Below are positions 32,399 through 41,953 of a DNA stretch of 64,000 nt, one piece after another. The stretch's first letter is position 1. The number at the start of each line of letters is the position of its first letter. Below the pieces are notes generated by a model, which was not told where the DNA came from, made no database searches, and was given only the letters and a program-made list of their open reading frames with translations. Where the stretch lies: assembly GCF_000376845.1 (NCBI RefSeq), contig NZ_AQXY01000029.1, forward strand, positions 283,994 to 347,993, written 5' to 3'. A program made the position numbers and the translations under genes. The stretch is from Thioalkalivibrio sp. ALE14 (GTDB taxonomy: Bacteria; Pseudomonadota; Gammaproteobacteria; Ectothiorhodospirales; Ectothiorhodospiraceae).

Positions 32399-33507
32399 TC
32401 CCCGGGGGCCTCCCGCTTCGAGGACGCTTCCCCGGCATTCAGGCGCCGGTAATGCACCAGAAGATGCCGCACGCCGACGGCCAGGATCGCCGCCACCGGC
32501 AGCGCCAGCAGCACGCCGAAGAAGCCGAACAACTGACCACCCGCGAGCACGGCAAAGATCACGGCGACCGGATGCAGGCCGGTCCGGTCCCCCACCAGCC
32601 AGGGCGTAAGGACCATGGACTCCAGCACCTGCGCGACGGCGAAGATCGCCAGCACGATCAGCAGCAGGGTCCAGCCATCGCCCTGCACCAGCGCCGCTGC
32701 GCTGGCCAGCAGCACGCCCACGATCACGCCGACATAGGGAATGAAGCTCACCAGCCCCGCGATCAGTCCGATCGCCAGCCCCATCTCGACCCCGGCCACG
32801 GTCAGCGTGACCGCATAGAACAGGCCCAGTGCCAGCATCACCAGCAGCTGCCCGCGCAGGAAGGCCCCGAGCGTCTCGTCCGACTCCGCAGCAAAGGTGA
32901 GCACCGCCGGGCGCCAAGTCTGCGGCAGCAGGTCGCGCAACCCGTTCAGAACGCGCGGCCAGTCGCGCAGCAGATAGAAACTCACGACCGGGATGAGTAC
33001 CAGGTTCAGCACCCCCAGCACCAGCGCGCCGGTGGAACTGCCGATCCACTGCAGCACGCCGCCGGCCAGCCCGCCGGCCTCGCGCCAGTGCTCGGCGACC
33101 AGCCCCTGGAGGGCGCCGGCGTCCAGGGGCGGCAGGCTGTCCCCGGCCAGGTCCTCCAGCCACGGACGCACCTGCCCGTCGAACCAGCCGAGGATCTGCG
33201 GCATCGCCAGCGTGAGCCGCTCGAACTGGGCAATCGCCAGCGGGATCAGGATCAGGATCAGCGCCGCCAGCCCCAGCATCACCAGCAGGAAGATGACCAC
33301 GGTGGCCAGGGTGCGCGAGCGCCCGGTGCGCGCCGCCAGGCGGGTCACCAGCGGATTGAACAGATAGCCGATCAGCAGCGCCACGACGAAGGGCGTGAGG
33401 ATCGGCGCGAGCAGGTACAGCGCCCCGCCCAGCAGAAGGAGCCCGACCAGGGCGGCAAGGGTCGCAGCCGATAGCGGCCAGCTTCGATCCAGGGCCGGCG
33501 TCGTCAT
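32395..33507 (-). CDS. AI-2E family transporter / PerM-like permease
   Basis: 370-residue inner-membrane protein with seven to eight hydrophobic segments. Family features are the early APILTPFVVALLIGYLFNPL, the amphipathic middle region, and IPYVGVIVGVLLASAAAL plus VLTPWLVGDRTGLHPVAVIF toward the end. GGGGAG lies six bases before ATG 33507. Members are variously linked to autoinducer-2 export or sodium/proton antiport; which applies here is unknown. Overlaps hda downstream and the PgsA-like gene upstream by four bases each. Confidence 0.87.
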   Translation of the reverse strand: MTTPALDRSWPLSAATLAALVGLLLLGGALYLLAPILTPFVVALLIGYLFNPLVTRLAARTGRSRTLATVVIFLLVMLGLAALILILIPLAIAQFERLTLAMPQILGWFDGQVRPWLEDLAGDSLPPLDAGALQGLVAEHWREAGGLAGGVLQWIGSSTGALVLGVLNLVLIPVVSFYLLRDWPRVLNGLRDLLPQTWRPAVLTFAAESDETLGAFLRGQLLVMLALGLFYAVTLTVAGVEMGLAIGLIAGLVSFIPYVGVIVGVLLASAAALVQGDGWTLLLIVLAIFAVAQVLESMVLTPWLVGDRTGLHPVAVIFAVLAGGQLFGFFGVLLALPVAAILAVGVRHLLVHYRRLNAGEASSKREAPGE

Positions 33508-34094
33508 GATTTTCTCCCCGATGTTCCCGCCGCATACGGATGTCCACGCAGGTGGCGCCAGGCGTAATACCCCCACTGCACGGTATAGGCCAGGCCGCTG
33601 GCCAGGGTCGTGAAGGCCACGACAATCATCAGCAGCTGCACCCAGATCGGGTCCAGCGCCAGCAGGCCGACCTTCACGATCGCCACCAGCACCAGCGTGA
33701 TCTGCAGAAAGGTGTTCACCTTGCTGATCAGCAGCGGCCGGATCGCCAGGGGCCCGACAAACAGCCGGTACAGCGCGGAGCCGGCGGTCAGCCAGACATC
33801 ACGTCCCACCACCAGCAAAAGCAGCCACAACGGCAGCAGTCCCGACAGGGTCACGGCCACGTAGACCCCCAGCATCAGCAGCTTGTCCGCCGCCGGATCC
33901 AGCCAGGCGCCCAGCTGCGTGTGCCAGCCGTAGCGCCGCACCAACCAGCCATCCAGGGCGTCACTCAGCCCGGCGATCGCCAGCAACACGACCGCCACCA
34001 GGTAGTGCTCCAGCGCCAACAGCACGACGATCGGCGGGATCAGGAGGATCCGGCCGATCGTGACGGCATTGGGGATCTGGTGACGAGGCAGCAT
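33504..34094 (-). CDS. CDP-alcohol phosphatidyltransferase (PgsA-like)
   Basis: 196-residue integral membrane enzyme. The CDP-alcohol signature is present as DALDGWLVRRYG...GAWLDPAADK: the four Asp residues are intact, while the usual Ala before the Arg is Val. It begins IPNAVTIGRILLIPPIVVLL, typical of phosphatidylglycerophosphate synthases and cardiolipin-synthase-like relatives. The exact alcohol acceptor cannot be told, and a second pgsA probably exists elsewhere, since the main gene usually neighbours uvrC. Coupled to the permease by ATGA. Confidence 0.86.
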   Translation of the reverse strand: MLPRHQIPNAVTIGRILLIPPIVVLLALEHYLVAVVLLAIAGLSDALDGWLVRRYGWHTQLGAWLDPAADKLLMLGVYVAVTLSGLLPLWLLLLVVGRDVWLTAGSALYRLFVGPLAIRPLLISKVNTFLQITLVLVAIVKVGLLALDPIWVQLLMIVVAFTTLASGLAYTVQWGYYAWRHLRGHPYAAGTSGRKS

Positions 34095-34114
34095 CCGGTT
34101 CGACGCGGCAACGC

Positions 34115-35146
34115 TCAGGGCCGGCTCAGCCAGGCGTCGGCCTCGACTGTGGCGTCCGGGACCTCGGCCCGGGCGAAGCCGGAACCGCGCAGCAGATCCA
34201 CCAGGTCATCCCGGTCCAGCCCGGTGCGGACCTGCAGCACCACGCTGTCGCCGGCCAGGGAATCCAGGCGCGCCGCCTCCACCGCCTGCAGCCGCGTCAG
34301 CTCCGCGCGCAGCCGCTCGAAGGCGCCATAGCCCTGGATACCCGCAAAGCCCAGGCGCAACCATTCGGGTTCGGCCGCGACTCGCGCCAGGGACTCACCC
34401 ACCTGATCCAGGCCGATCGCCACCGCCTCGCGCGCCGCCGCGGCGGGGCTCTCGCCGCGCGCGGAACTGCGGTACTCACGGGCGTCGTGCACGGCGATCA
34501 CCCGCGCCTCGGCCCCGCCCGCCGTCTCACGCACGTGCAGCAGCAGGACGCCGTCGGCCTCGTAGCGGCGGGCGGCCTCCACCAGCGGTTCGGTCACCCC
34601 GCCGACGATATCGGAGGGCTGCGCGGCCCGGCGGTCCTGCAGGTCACCCAGCGGGAACAGCAGGGGCATGTCGCGGGCCTCAGCCAGATCGCCCAGCGCG
34701 GCGAGGACCCCCGGCCCGTCCACCGTATCCCCCAGCAGGTCACGCTGCCCGCCCGCGTCGTGGACGGCCCAGACCAGCAGCGCCGGGCGCTCCCCGAGCA
34801 GGGCCGGCACACCGGCATCGCGCAGCGCGGTGCGCAGGCGGAAGCGGTCGAACTCCAGGCGGTAAGCACCGTCGTCCACCTGCTGGCGACGTTCCAGCGC
34901 CGCGATCCAGCCCGCGTCGTCGCGCGCCTCCAGCATCTCGTCGACCAGCGCCAGCACCGGCTCCGAGCGCAGCCCGGCCAGCCGCACCAGCGCCTGCTCC
35001 AGACCCTCCTCCAGCGCCTGCGTCTCGTCCTCGGACGAGACCGTTACCACCAGCGGACCGTCGGCCGCGGCAGGCGGCGCCAGCATGAGAAAAAGCAGAC
35101 CCAGCAACAGGGCCAGGCGCGGATAGGCTCGGGGATGCAGGGACAT
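34115..35146 (-). CDS. DUF2066-family exported protein
   Basis: 343-residue protein with a signal peptide (RLALLLGLLFLMLAPPAAA) and a soluble envelope domain. It fits DUF2066 in position and in features such as LEEGLEQALVRLAGL near the N-terminus and LVWAVHDAGGQRDLLGD. Unknown function. The ATG at 35146 is chosen because the signal peptide begins there; longer in-frame extensions overlap the purM promoter region. First gene of DUF2066-pgsA-like-permease-hda, diverging from purM, a recurrent gammaproteobacterial layout. Confidence 0.85.
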   Translation of the reverse strand: MSLHPRAYPRLALLLGLLFLMLAPPAAADGPLVVTVSSEDETQALEEGLEQALVRLAGLRSEPVLALVDEMLEARDDAGWIAALERRQQVDDGAYRLEFDRFRLRTALRDAGVPALLGERPALLVWAVHDAGGQRDLLGDTVDGPGVLAALGDLAEARDMPLLFPLGDLQDRRAAQPSDIVGGVTEPLVEAARRYEADGVLLLHVRETAGGAEARVIAVHDAREYRSSARGESPAAAAREAVAIGLDQVGESLARVAAEPEWLRLGFAGIQGYGAFERLRAELTRLQAVEAARLDSLAGDSVVLQVRTGLDRDDLVDLLRGSGFARAEVPDATVEADAWLSRP

Positions 35147-35273
35147 GGTCTCGTTCCGTCGTTCGACAGGCGCCACAAAATACCACAGCCTCCCTGACCG
35201 GAAGCGCCGGGCCGGGGGCCCGGGAAAGCTCGCGACAACCGGGCGCGAGGGCGTCCGCGGGTCCCGGCCTGCT

Positions 35274-35302
35274 TTGCACGCCCGCAGCCGGCTCGCTACC
35301 AT
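35274..35302 (+). promoter_or_regulatory. Candidate sigma-70 promoter for purM
   Basis: TTGCAC at 35274-35279 and TACCAT at 35297-35302 with a 17-base spacer, 67 bases before the purM ATG. No PurR-like palindrome was recognised in the 222-base divergent gap. Confidence 0.5.
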
Positions 35303-35368
35303 GCCGGGTTCTGCGAGACCGCCGCAGCGCGCGGCCTCCACCCGCGCTTACTCAACATCGGGGAACCC

Positions 35369-36427
35369 ATGTCCGAATCCCGTTCAGGCCTGACCTACCG
35401 CGAGGCCGGTGTCGACATCGAGGCCGGCGCCGAGCTGGTCGAACGCATCAAGCCGCACGCGGCGCGTACCCGGCGCCCCGGCGTGATGGCCGGCCTGGGT
35501 GGCTTCGGTGCCCTGTTCGAGCTGCCGATGGACCGCTACCGGCAGCCGGTGCTGGTGTCCGGCACCGACGGCGTCGGCACCAAGCTGCGCCTGGCCCAGG
35601 AGAGCGGTCGTCATGACAGTATCGGCATCGACCTGGTCGCGATGTGCGTCAATGACATTGTCGTCCAGGGCGCCGAACCGCTGTTCTTCCTCGACTACTA
35701 CGCTACCGGCCACCTGGACGTGGACATCGCCGCGGACGTAGTCACCGGCATTGCCGAGGGCTGCGAGCAGGCCGGCTGCGCCCTGATCGGCGGCGAGACG
35801 GCCGAGATGCCCGGGATGTACCAGGGCGAGGACTACGACGTCGCCGGGTTCGCGGTCGGCATCGCCGAGAAGGACGCCCTGATCGACGGCAGCCGGGTCG
35901 CGGCCGGGGACGTGGTCCTCGGTCTGGAGGCCAGCGGCCCGCACTCCAACGGCTACTCCCTGATCCGGCGCGTGCTGGAGCACGCCGGCGCCCGCCTCGA
36001 CACCCCGCTGCCGGATGGCGACGGCGTCACCCTCGGGGAGGCCCTGATGGCCCCCACCCGGATCTACGTGCGACCGCTGCTGGAGCTGCTGGAGGAGTTC
36101 CCGGTGCACGCCATGGCCCACATCACCGGCGGCGGCCTGACCGAGAACCTCCCGCGCGTCCTGCCGGACACCCTCGGCGCGCGCATCGACCCGGACAGCT
36201 GGGCCCGCCCCCCGGTGTTCCAGTGGCTGCAGCAGGCCGGCGACATCAGCGATGAAGAGATGCTGCGCACCTTCAACTGCGGCATCGGCATGACCGTGAT
36301 CCTTCCCGAGGACCGGGTCGAGGCCGCCAGTTCGCAGCTCGCCCGGGCCGGCATCCGCAGCTGGCCGATCGGCGTGATCCGCGAACGCGACGAGTACCAG
36401 CCCGGCGTCACCTACGCCGCCGCATGA
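35369..36427 (+). CDS. purM: Phosphoribosylformylglycinamidine cyclo-ligase (AIR synthetase)
   Basis: Fifth step of purine synthesis, ATP-dependent ring closure. The 352-residue protein has [34 protein letters not shown] and [12 protein letters not shown], all PurM signatures of the ATP-binding and substrate loops. Complete. The stop overlaps the purN ATG by four bases. Confidence 0.97.
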   Translation: MSESRSGLTYREAGVDIEAGAELVERIKPHAARTRRPGVMAGLGGFGALFELPMDRYRQPVLVSGTDGVGTKLRLAQESGRHDSIGIDLVAMCVNDIVVQGAEPLFFLDYYATGHLDVDIAADVVTGIAEGCEQAGCALIGGETAEMPGMYQGEDYDVAGFAVGIAEKDALIDGSRVAAGDVVLGLEASGPHSNGYSLIRRVLEHAGARLDTPLPDGDGVTLGEALMAPTRIYVRPLLELLEEFPVHAMAHITGGGLTENLPRVLPDTLGARIDPDSWARPPVFQWLQQAGDISDEEMLRTFNCGIGMTVILPEDRVEAASSQLARAGIRSWPIGVIRERDEYQPGVTYAAA

Positions 36428-37131
36428 GCGGACCCATCGAGCAACCGGACACGACCGCGCGGCGCCTGGTAGTACTGATCTCCGGGCGCGGAAGCAACCT
36501 CGGAGCGCTGATCGAGGCCTGCGAACAGGGGCGCATCCCGGGGCGCGTGGTCGGGGTCATCAGCAACCGCCCGGATGCCGGCGGGCTGGAGTTCGCCGAA
36601 CGCCACGGCATCCCGCACCGCGTGCTGAACCACCGGGACTACCCCTCGCGCGAGGCCTTCGATGCCGATCTTGCCGATGCCATCGAGGACTACACCCCCG
36701 ACCTGGTCATCCTGGCCGGCTTCATGCGCATCCTGACCCCCGGTTTTGTGGACCGCTTCACCGGCCGCATGCTGAACATTCATCCCTCACTGCTGCCCAA
36801 GTACCGCGGCCTGGACACCCACGCCCGCGCCCTGGCCGATGGCGAGACCGAGCACGGTGCCAGCGTCCACTTCGTCACCCCCGAGCTGGACGGCGGGCCG
36901 GTGATCATGCAGGCCCGCGTGCCGGTGGCGCCCGACGACACGCCCGACACCCTGGCCGCCCGCGTGCAGCGGGCCGAGCATCGGCTGTACCCCGAAGTCG
37001 TGCGCCGCGTGTGTTCAGGCGAAATTCAGTGGTCCGGGCGGATCCTGCAGGGCGACGGCAGGCCGCTTGAGGCACCGCTGCAACTCGACGAGGACACCCA
37101 TGAACGTTCAGGCCCTGAGGACCGGAGCTAG
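36424..37131 (+). CDS. purN: Phosphoribosylglycinamide formyltransferase PurN
   Basis: Uses 10-formyl-THF to formylate GAR in purine synthesis. [18 protein letters not shown] binds substrate phosphate, and [18 protein letters not shown] with [15 protein letters not shown] supplies the Asn-His-Asp catalytic set. At 235 residues it is about 20 longer than E. coli PurN, with extra residues at both ends. The DUF3108 start lies 31 bases inside its 3' end. Confidence 0.96.
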   Translation: MSGPIEQPDTTARRLVVLISGRGSNLGALIEACEQGRIPGRVVGVISNRPDAGGLEFAERHGIPHRVLNHRDYPSREAFDADLADAIEDYTPDLVILAGFMRILTPGFVDRFTGRMLNIHPSLLPKYRGLDTHARALADGETEHGASVHFVTPELDGGPVIMQARVPVAPDDTPDTLAARVQRAEHRLYPEVVRRVCSGEIQWSGRILQGDGRPLEAPLQLDEDTHERSGPEDRS

Positions 37132-37912
37132 CCGCGCGATGACCCGGCGTGCCGTTTCCATGATGCTGGCCCTGGTGCCGGCCCTGCTACTGGCCCTGCT
37201 GGCCACCCCGGCAGCCGCGGACCGCGACCTGCGGCCGATCCCGCCCTACACCGCCAGCTACGAGGCCAGCGCCATGGGCAACACGCTCAAGGCGCGCATC
37301 ACCCTCAACCACGAGGACGTCCAGACCCGCATGGCGATGGATGCCCATGTCTCCGGCTTCCTGCGCATCCTGGGCCGCTTCGAGCTGAGCCGCGAGGCTC
37401 TGATGAACACCCGCAACGGCGATCTGCAGCTGGTCCAGTCGCGCAGCCAGCAGATCACCCCGCGCCGGGAACGCAAGGTCGAAACCCGCTTCGACTGGGA
37501 AACCCACCGCGCGATCGGCACCATCAACGGCGAGCGCTTCGAACTCGAGGTGCCGGAACGGACCCTGGACTTCCTCGGCTCGCTGTACCTGATGATGCAG
37601 CGTCTGGAGACCGGCGAGCTGGCCAGCGAGGGCGATCGCGTGACCGTCCAGGCCCTGGAACGCGACCGCCTGCGCGAATACCAGTTCGAATACGCCGGGC
37701 GCGAAACGATGGACTCCCCGATCGGCCGCGTGGAGACCATCCGCATCGACCGCCGCAGCCAGGACAGCGACGTCGCCCTGTCCGCCTGGTTCGCCCGCGA
37801 ACTGCGCCATGTCCCGGTGCGTTTCGACTACGAGGCCGACGGCCGCGTGTTCGAGCTGAACCTGACGCAGCTGGAATGGCACGACCCGATCATTGATCTG
37901 ACCGACGAGTAA
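37100..37912 (+). CDS. DUF3108-family exported protein
   Basis: 270-residue envelope protein with a signal peptide (MMLALVPALLLALLATPAAA) and a beta-rich domain beginning PPYTASYEASAMGNTLKA, the DUF3108 hallmark. Function unknown, but it follows purM-purN in many gammaproteobacteria. AGGACACCC precedes ATG 37100; ATG 37139, nearer the signal peptide, is also possible. The start at 37100 overlaps purN by 32 bases. The Lpd-like gene begins five bases after the stop. Confidence 0.82.
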   Translation: MNVQALRTGASRAMTRRAVSMMLALVPALLLALLATPAAADRDLRPIPPYTASYEASAMGNTLKARITLNHEDVQTRMAMDAHVSGFLRILGRFELSREALMNTRNGDLQLVQSRSQQITPRRERKVETRFDWETHRAIGTINGERFELEVPERTLDFLGSLYLMMQRLETGELASEGDRVTVQALERDRLREYQFEYAGRETMDSPIGRVETIRIDRRSQDSDVALSAWFARELRHVPVRFDYEADGRVFELNLTQLEWHDPIIDLTDE

Positions 37913-37917
37913 CCATC

Positions 37918-39324
37918 ATGAGCGAAACCTTTGACCTGGCCATCATCGGCAGTGGCCCCGGGGGCTATCGTGCCGCCGTCCTGGGTGCCCTGCGCGGACT
38001 GAACGTCGTCATCATCGAGAAGGGCGACTGGGGCGGCTGCTGCCTCAACCGCGGCTGCGTACCCAAGAAGGACTGGTACCACACCGCCCGCACCGTCGCC
38101 GCCCAGCGCCACTTCGAAGGCCGTGGCATCAGCGGCAGCCTCAGCGCCGACATGGGCAAGGCCTGGGACCACCAGAAAGACGTCGTCACCGAGGTGCGCA
38201 ACTCCTACCTCGGCTACATGAAACACCTGAAGATCCAGTACCGCCATGGAGCTGCGAGCTTCCGCGACGCCGAGACCCTGGAGGTCGTCACCGACGACGG
38301 CGCCGAGACCGTCAGCGCCCGCCACACCATCATCGCCACCGGCGCCACCGCCAGCGTGCCCGCGCCCTTCGAGGCGGCGCCCGGCCGCGTGCTCACCACC
38401 GACATGCTGTTCGATGACAAGCCGCCGGCCGGCCAGCGCGTCGCCCTCATCGGCTCCGGTGTGGTCGCCACCGAGTTCGCCTGGATCTTTCACCATCTCG
38501 GCAAGGACGTGACCTGGCTGAGTCGCTCCAAGCCGCTGTCCGGCCAGAAATTCAGCCCCCAGGCGCTGGGAACCCTGAAGGAACGCCTGGCCGAGGACGG
38601 CGTCGAGCCCACCCGCGTCAAGGGCTACGAAAGCGTCGAGGCTTCGGACGACGGCGTCACCATCACCGACAGCGAAGGCAACACCTTCGAGGTCGACTGG
38701 GTCCTGCTCGGGACCGGGCGCACGCCACACACCGAGGGCCTGAACCTGGACGCGATCGGGGTGAAGACCGACGCCCGCGGCTTCGTGAAGCGTCGCCCCA
38801 CGTTGCAGACCGACGTCGACAACATCTACGCCATCGGCGACGTCGCCAGCGAGTGGCAGACCGCCAACCATGCCCTGGCCGATGCGACCATCGCGGTCGA
38901 GAACATCCAGAACGGCAACACCCGCGAGCAGGACGAACGCTTCGTCCCGATCGCCATCTACTCCGCGGTCGAGATGGCCCGGCTGGGCATGGACGAGGAC
39001 GACGCCGAGGACGAGGAACTGGAACCGGCGGTCGGCTTCGCCGCCTTCGAGACCTCCCCGCGCGCACTGGGCCAGGACGAGCCCGAGGGCTTCGTCCGCC
39101 TGATCGGCGACATGGACACCGGGGCCCTGCTGGGCGGCGAGGTGATCGGCGCCGACGCCGGCGAACTGATCCACATCCTGTCCCTCGCCCCGGACCGCGA
39201 CACCGCCCTGGCCTGGATCGCCAAAGGACAGTGGAACCACCCGACCCGCGCCGAAGAATTCCTCAACGCCACCGAGACCCTCGCCTCCAAGTGGAACCTC
39301 AAGTCCGAAATCTTCGGCCTCTGA
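37918..39324 (+). CDS. Pyridine nucleotide-disulfide oxidoreductase, dihydrolipoamide dehydrogenase-like
   Basis: 468-residue class I flavoprotein. FAD loop GSGPGG at 11-16; redox pair Cys42-Cys47 in GGCCLNRGCVPKK (canonical Lpd has Thr where Cys41 stands); NAD loop GSGVVATEFA; second FAD motif YAIGDVA; and the catalytic NHPTRAEEF near the C-terminus with the His-Glu dyad. An acidic insert, GMDEDDAEDEELE, lies in the central/interface region. No pyruvate, oxoglutarate or glycine-cleavage genes are near, so it may serve another disulfide, for example a lipoate-binding protein of sulfur oxidation. Probably co-transcribed with purM-purN-DUF3108. Confidence 0.87.
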   Translation: MSETFDLAIIGSGPGGYRAAVLGALRGLNVVIIEKGDWGGCCLNRGCVPKKDWYHTARTVAAQRHFEGRGISGSLSADMGKAWDHQKDVVTEVRNSYLGYMKHLKIQYRHGAASFRDAETLEVVTDDGAETVSARHTIIATGATASVPAPFEAAPGRVLTTDMLFDDKPPAGQRVALIGSGVVATEFAWIFHHLGKDVTWLSRSKPLSGQKFSPQALGTLKERLAEDGVEPTRVKGYESVEASDDGVTITDSEGNTFEVDWVLLGTGRTPHTEGLNLDAIGVKTDARGFVKRRPTLQTDVDNIYAIGDVASEWQTANHALADATIAVENIQNGNTREQDERFVPIAIYSAVEMARLGMDEDDAEDEELEPAVGFAAFETSPRALGQDEPEGFVRLIGDMDTGALLGGEVIGADAGELIHILSLAPDRDTALAWIAKGQWNHPTRAEEFLNATETLASKWNLKSEIFGL

Positions 39325-39354
39325 CCGGGCCTGTAACGAACCTGGGATCCTGAA

Positions 39355-40347
39355 TTAGCGCCTGGCCCTGGCGCGCTTGGCAGCGAGGAGTTCGGCGTCC
39401 GCGCGGTGGACCAGGGGTTCGAGGTGCGTGTCGTCGGCGAGGAAGCCGGCCGCCCCGAGGCTGATCGAGACGCCCGCCTCGTCCTGCACCCGTGCCTGCA
39501 GACGCTCGCCCATCCGACGCGCGGCGGCCAGGGTTGTTTGCGGTAGCAGGACCACGAATTCGTCGCCACCAAAGCGTCCCAGAAGGTCCGCTTCGCGCAG
39601 CGTTGCCTGCGCGGTCTCGGTAACCCGCTTGAGGATCGTGTCGCCGGCGGCATGGCCGGATTCGTCATTAATCCGCTTGAAGCCGTCAAGGTCGAAGATC
39701 AGCAGTGAAAGCGGACTGCCGTGACGGCGTGCCCGCTCCATCTCGCTCTCGGCCCGCGCCTGGAAATGCCGGCGGTTGCCGACCCCGGTGAGGGGGTCAC
39801 AGGATGCGAGCGTCTCCAGCCGCCGGTTCGCTTCCTCAAGTTCCCGGTTGGCCTGGTTCAGAGCCTTTGTACGCTCCTCGATCACGGCCTCGAGGTCCCG
39901 GTTGTAGCGTTCCAGGCTGGCGCGCGCCAGGCGCAGCTCGGTTACGTCCTGGGAAACCCCGAACAGGTGCGTGATCGCCCCCTGCCCATCATGCACCGGC
40001 AGCAGCAGCGTCAGCCAGTGTCCCTCCTTCTCCTTCCCCTGAGCATTGCGGAAGGCGGCATGCTCCTCGTAACGCAGCGGCGCGTTTCTGCGCAGGCACT
40101 CGCGATAGTGCGCCACCACCTCCTCCGCGACATGCCACGGAAGAATGTCATGCAGACGCCTGCCCGTGCAGTCCTGCGCAAACAGCTCCTGCATCTTCGC
40201 GTTGGCCGCCTCCACAACGAAGTCCGGCCCGTCGACCCGGATCAGAAACATGTTCTCCGGGAAATGCTGCCAGACCTCGCCCAGCACGGAGGCTCGATCG
40301 AGCACCTCAGGCAATTGTTCTCTGGATACCATCCTGTCTTCCGTCAT
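39355..40347 (-). CDS. PAS-GGDEF diguanylate cyclase
   Basis: 330-residue soluble signalling protein. A PAS/PAC domain covers about residues 20-140 (FLIRVDGPDFVVEAANAKMQ through ITHLFGVSQDVTELRLA). A coiled coil of about 30 residues (LNQANRELEEANRRLETLAS) leads to the GGDEF domain starting DPLTGVGNRRHF, with active-site RFGGDEFVVLLP intact, so it should make c-di-GMP. No RxxD inhibitory site is evident just before GGDEF (the text there is READLLGRF, which does contain R-x-x-D). Start ATG 40347 or 40332; the sensed ligand is unknown. Converges on the Lpd-like gene. Confidence 0.9.
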   Translation of the reverse strand: MTEDRMVSREQLPEVLDRASVLGEVWQHFPENMFLIRVDGPDFVVEAANAKMQELFAQDCTGRRLHDILPWHVAEEVVAHYRECLRRNAPLRYEEHAAFRNAQGKEKEGHWLTLLLPVHDGQGAITHLFGVSQDVTELRLARASLERYNRDLEAVIEERTKALNQANRELEEANRRLETLASCDPLTGVGNRRHFQARAESEMERARRHGSPLSLLIFDLDGFKRINDESGHAAGDTILKRVTETAQATLREADLLGRFGGDEFVVLLPQTTLAAARRMGERLQARVQDEAGVSISLGAAGFLADDTHLEPLVHRADAELLAAKRARARR

Positions 40348-40598
40348 GCGGGTACTGTGCCACGCCTTGTTCGACTCACCCAGCACCCCCTGCATTGTCG
40401 ATCCGGCAAAAACACCCGTAGACCGGGCGGACACGCCATTCGCGCGGCCTGCCATGCGGGACTGACAAGCCCCCGGGTTTGTGTTCGTTCCGCCGCCTTC
40501 GCAGGCGCCAACAAGGGGCCTGATCGTAGTATTAGGGGCAATGCTTCGTCCGGCGAGGCGCCCAATGAGCCCGCCCCTGCCCTTCGAGCCACCACCAC

Positions 40599-41543
40599 AT
40601 GCGCCGATGTCCGAGTCTCGTCCTGCTGCTGTTCCTGTCCCTGGCGCCCGCTCACGCCGCCGAGGACACAGACGTCGGAAAATTCGCCCCCCAATGGCTT
40701 CACCAGACACGCGAGGGCACCCGCGACTTGACCCACTGGCTGGTTCGCAGCATCGATGGCTGGTTCGGCGACAAGCCCTTCGAGGACAACGGTGGCGAGG
40801 TTTCAGGGCGCATCCGGATCAGTGGCCTCCACCGCGAAGACAAGGGTCTCGAGGCCTCCGCGCGATTCCGCCTGAACGTGACCATGCCCAACGTCAACGA
40901 GCGTGCCTACCTGTTCCTCGGACGCGGCGCGGAGGACGAACTGGTCGAGGATCAGCCAGAGACTTTTTCACGCCCATGGCTCCTGCTTCCGGAGGACCGT
41001 GACGAGGACCAGACCTGGTTCGGCGGACTTGGCTATCACCTGCGCGAGCACGTCGACCTGCGTCTGGGCGTCCGCAGCGGCTACAAGCCGTATGCCCAGG
41101 CGCGCTACCGCCGGATCTTCTGGCCGAATGACACCACCACGCTGCATTTTCGCGAGACCCTGTTCGTGTCCTCCAGCGATGGGCTAGGCGCGACCACATC
41201 CCTCAACCTGGCCCACGCACTCACCGAGCGCCGCGCATTTCGCTGGCGCAATTCCGCCACTGTCAGCACAGAGACGCGGGGGGCGGCCTGGTCCACTGCC
41301 CTGGGGGTGTTTCACACCTTCGGGCCGGAGCGGGAGATCTCACTGGAGGCACTGGCCAACGGCGAGACCGCCCGACCGGTGAAAGTACGCGAATACGGCC
41401 TGCGCGGGATCTATCGCCAGCCCGTCTACCGCGACTGGCTGATCGGCGAGGTCATACTCGGGCATTTCTGGCCACGCGGCGATCGCGACCCCGACCGGCG
41501 CGAGGCCTGGGCCCTTGGCCTTGGAGTCGAAATGATTTTCTGA
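40599..41543 (+). CDS. Putative outer-membrane beta-barrel protein, unknown
   Basis: 314 residues. A signal peptide (SLVLLLFLSLAPAHA) is followed by alternating strand-like segments (RIRISGLHREDKGLEASARF, LDLRLGVRSG-type stretches, AWSTALGVFHTF) and a C-terminal Phe (LGVEMIF), the usual outer-membrane barrel insertion signal. No named family recognised. It diverges from the PAS-GGDEF gene across 251 bases, where nothing beyond possible promoters was seen. Confidence 0.65.
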   Translation: MRRCPSLVLLLFLSLAPAHAAEDTDVGKFAPQWLHQTREGTRDLTHWLVRSIDGWFGDKPFEDNGGEVSGRIRISGLHREDKGLEASARFRLNVTMPNVNERAYLFLGRGAEDELVEDQPETFSRPWLLLPEDRDEDQTWFGGLGYHLREHVDLRLGVRSGYKPYAQARYRRIFWPNDTTTLHFRETLFVSSSDGLGATTSLNLAHALTERRAFRWRNSATVSTETRGAAWSTALGVFHTFGPEREISLEALANGETARPVKVREYGLRGIYRQPVYRDWLIGEVILGHFWPRGDRDPDRREAWALGLGVEMIF

Positions 41544-41685
41544 ACCGAAAACCAACACGTCCGCCCCCATGGATCGGCCTTTCGCGAACATTTTGCGGAT
41601 GCTCACGATGAAAGCCACCGGTCTGGATCAACGCAGACGGGTATCGATCACCGCACAGTCCATCTCGCGTAGCGCGTAATGCACC

Positions 41686-41714
41686 ACAAAAAAAGCCCCG
41701 CACAAGGCGGGGCT
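41686..41714 (-). terminator. Rho-independent terminator after the cold-shock gene
   Basis: On the minus strand an AGCCCCGC / GCGGGGCT stem with a five-base loop is followed by seven T residues, 35 bases beyond the cold-shock stop. Confidence 0.9.
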
Positions 41715-41749
41715 CTCCGACAACCTGGCGCTTGAGCGCCGGGGTTGTC

Positions 41750-41953
41750 TTACTGCGCTTCGACGTTCGCGGCAGCCGGACCCTTCTGGCCCTGCTCGAC
41801 GTCAAACGAGACGCTCTGGCCTTCGGCCAGCGACTTGAAGCCGCTACCCTGGATGGCGCTGTGATGGACGAACACGTCCTTGGAGCCATCGGTCGGGGTA
41901 ATAAAGCCAAAGCCTTTTTCGTCGCTAAACCACTTCACTGTACCTGTAGCCAT
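41750..41953 (-). CDS. CspA-family cold-shock protein
   Basis: 67-residue single OB-fold RNA/ssDNA chaperone. It begins [20 protein letters not shown] with RNP1 (KGFGFI) and has RNP2 (VFVHHS). AGGTAACCG precedes the ATG. The start is fixed by the family N-terminus; upstream in-frame sequence is leader. A long leader and a strong terminator fit the self-regulated structure of cold-shock transcripts. Confidence 0.95.
   Translation of the reverse strand: MATGTVKWFSDEKGFGFITPTDGSKDVFVHHSAIQGSGFKSLAEGQSVSFDVEQGQKGPAAANVEAQ

Noticed and set aside
31664..33625. A 653-codon frame reading hda joined to upstream sequence
   Set aside because: Only the last 244 codons are Hda; the upstream part is the permease gene read in the wrong frame, and Hda has a good ATG with an ATGA overlap.
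39355..40710. Longer start for the PAS-GGDEF protein at 40710
   Set aside because: The extra 121 residues overlap the divergent outer-membrane gene and do not look like a domain.
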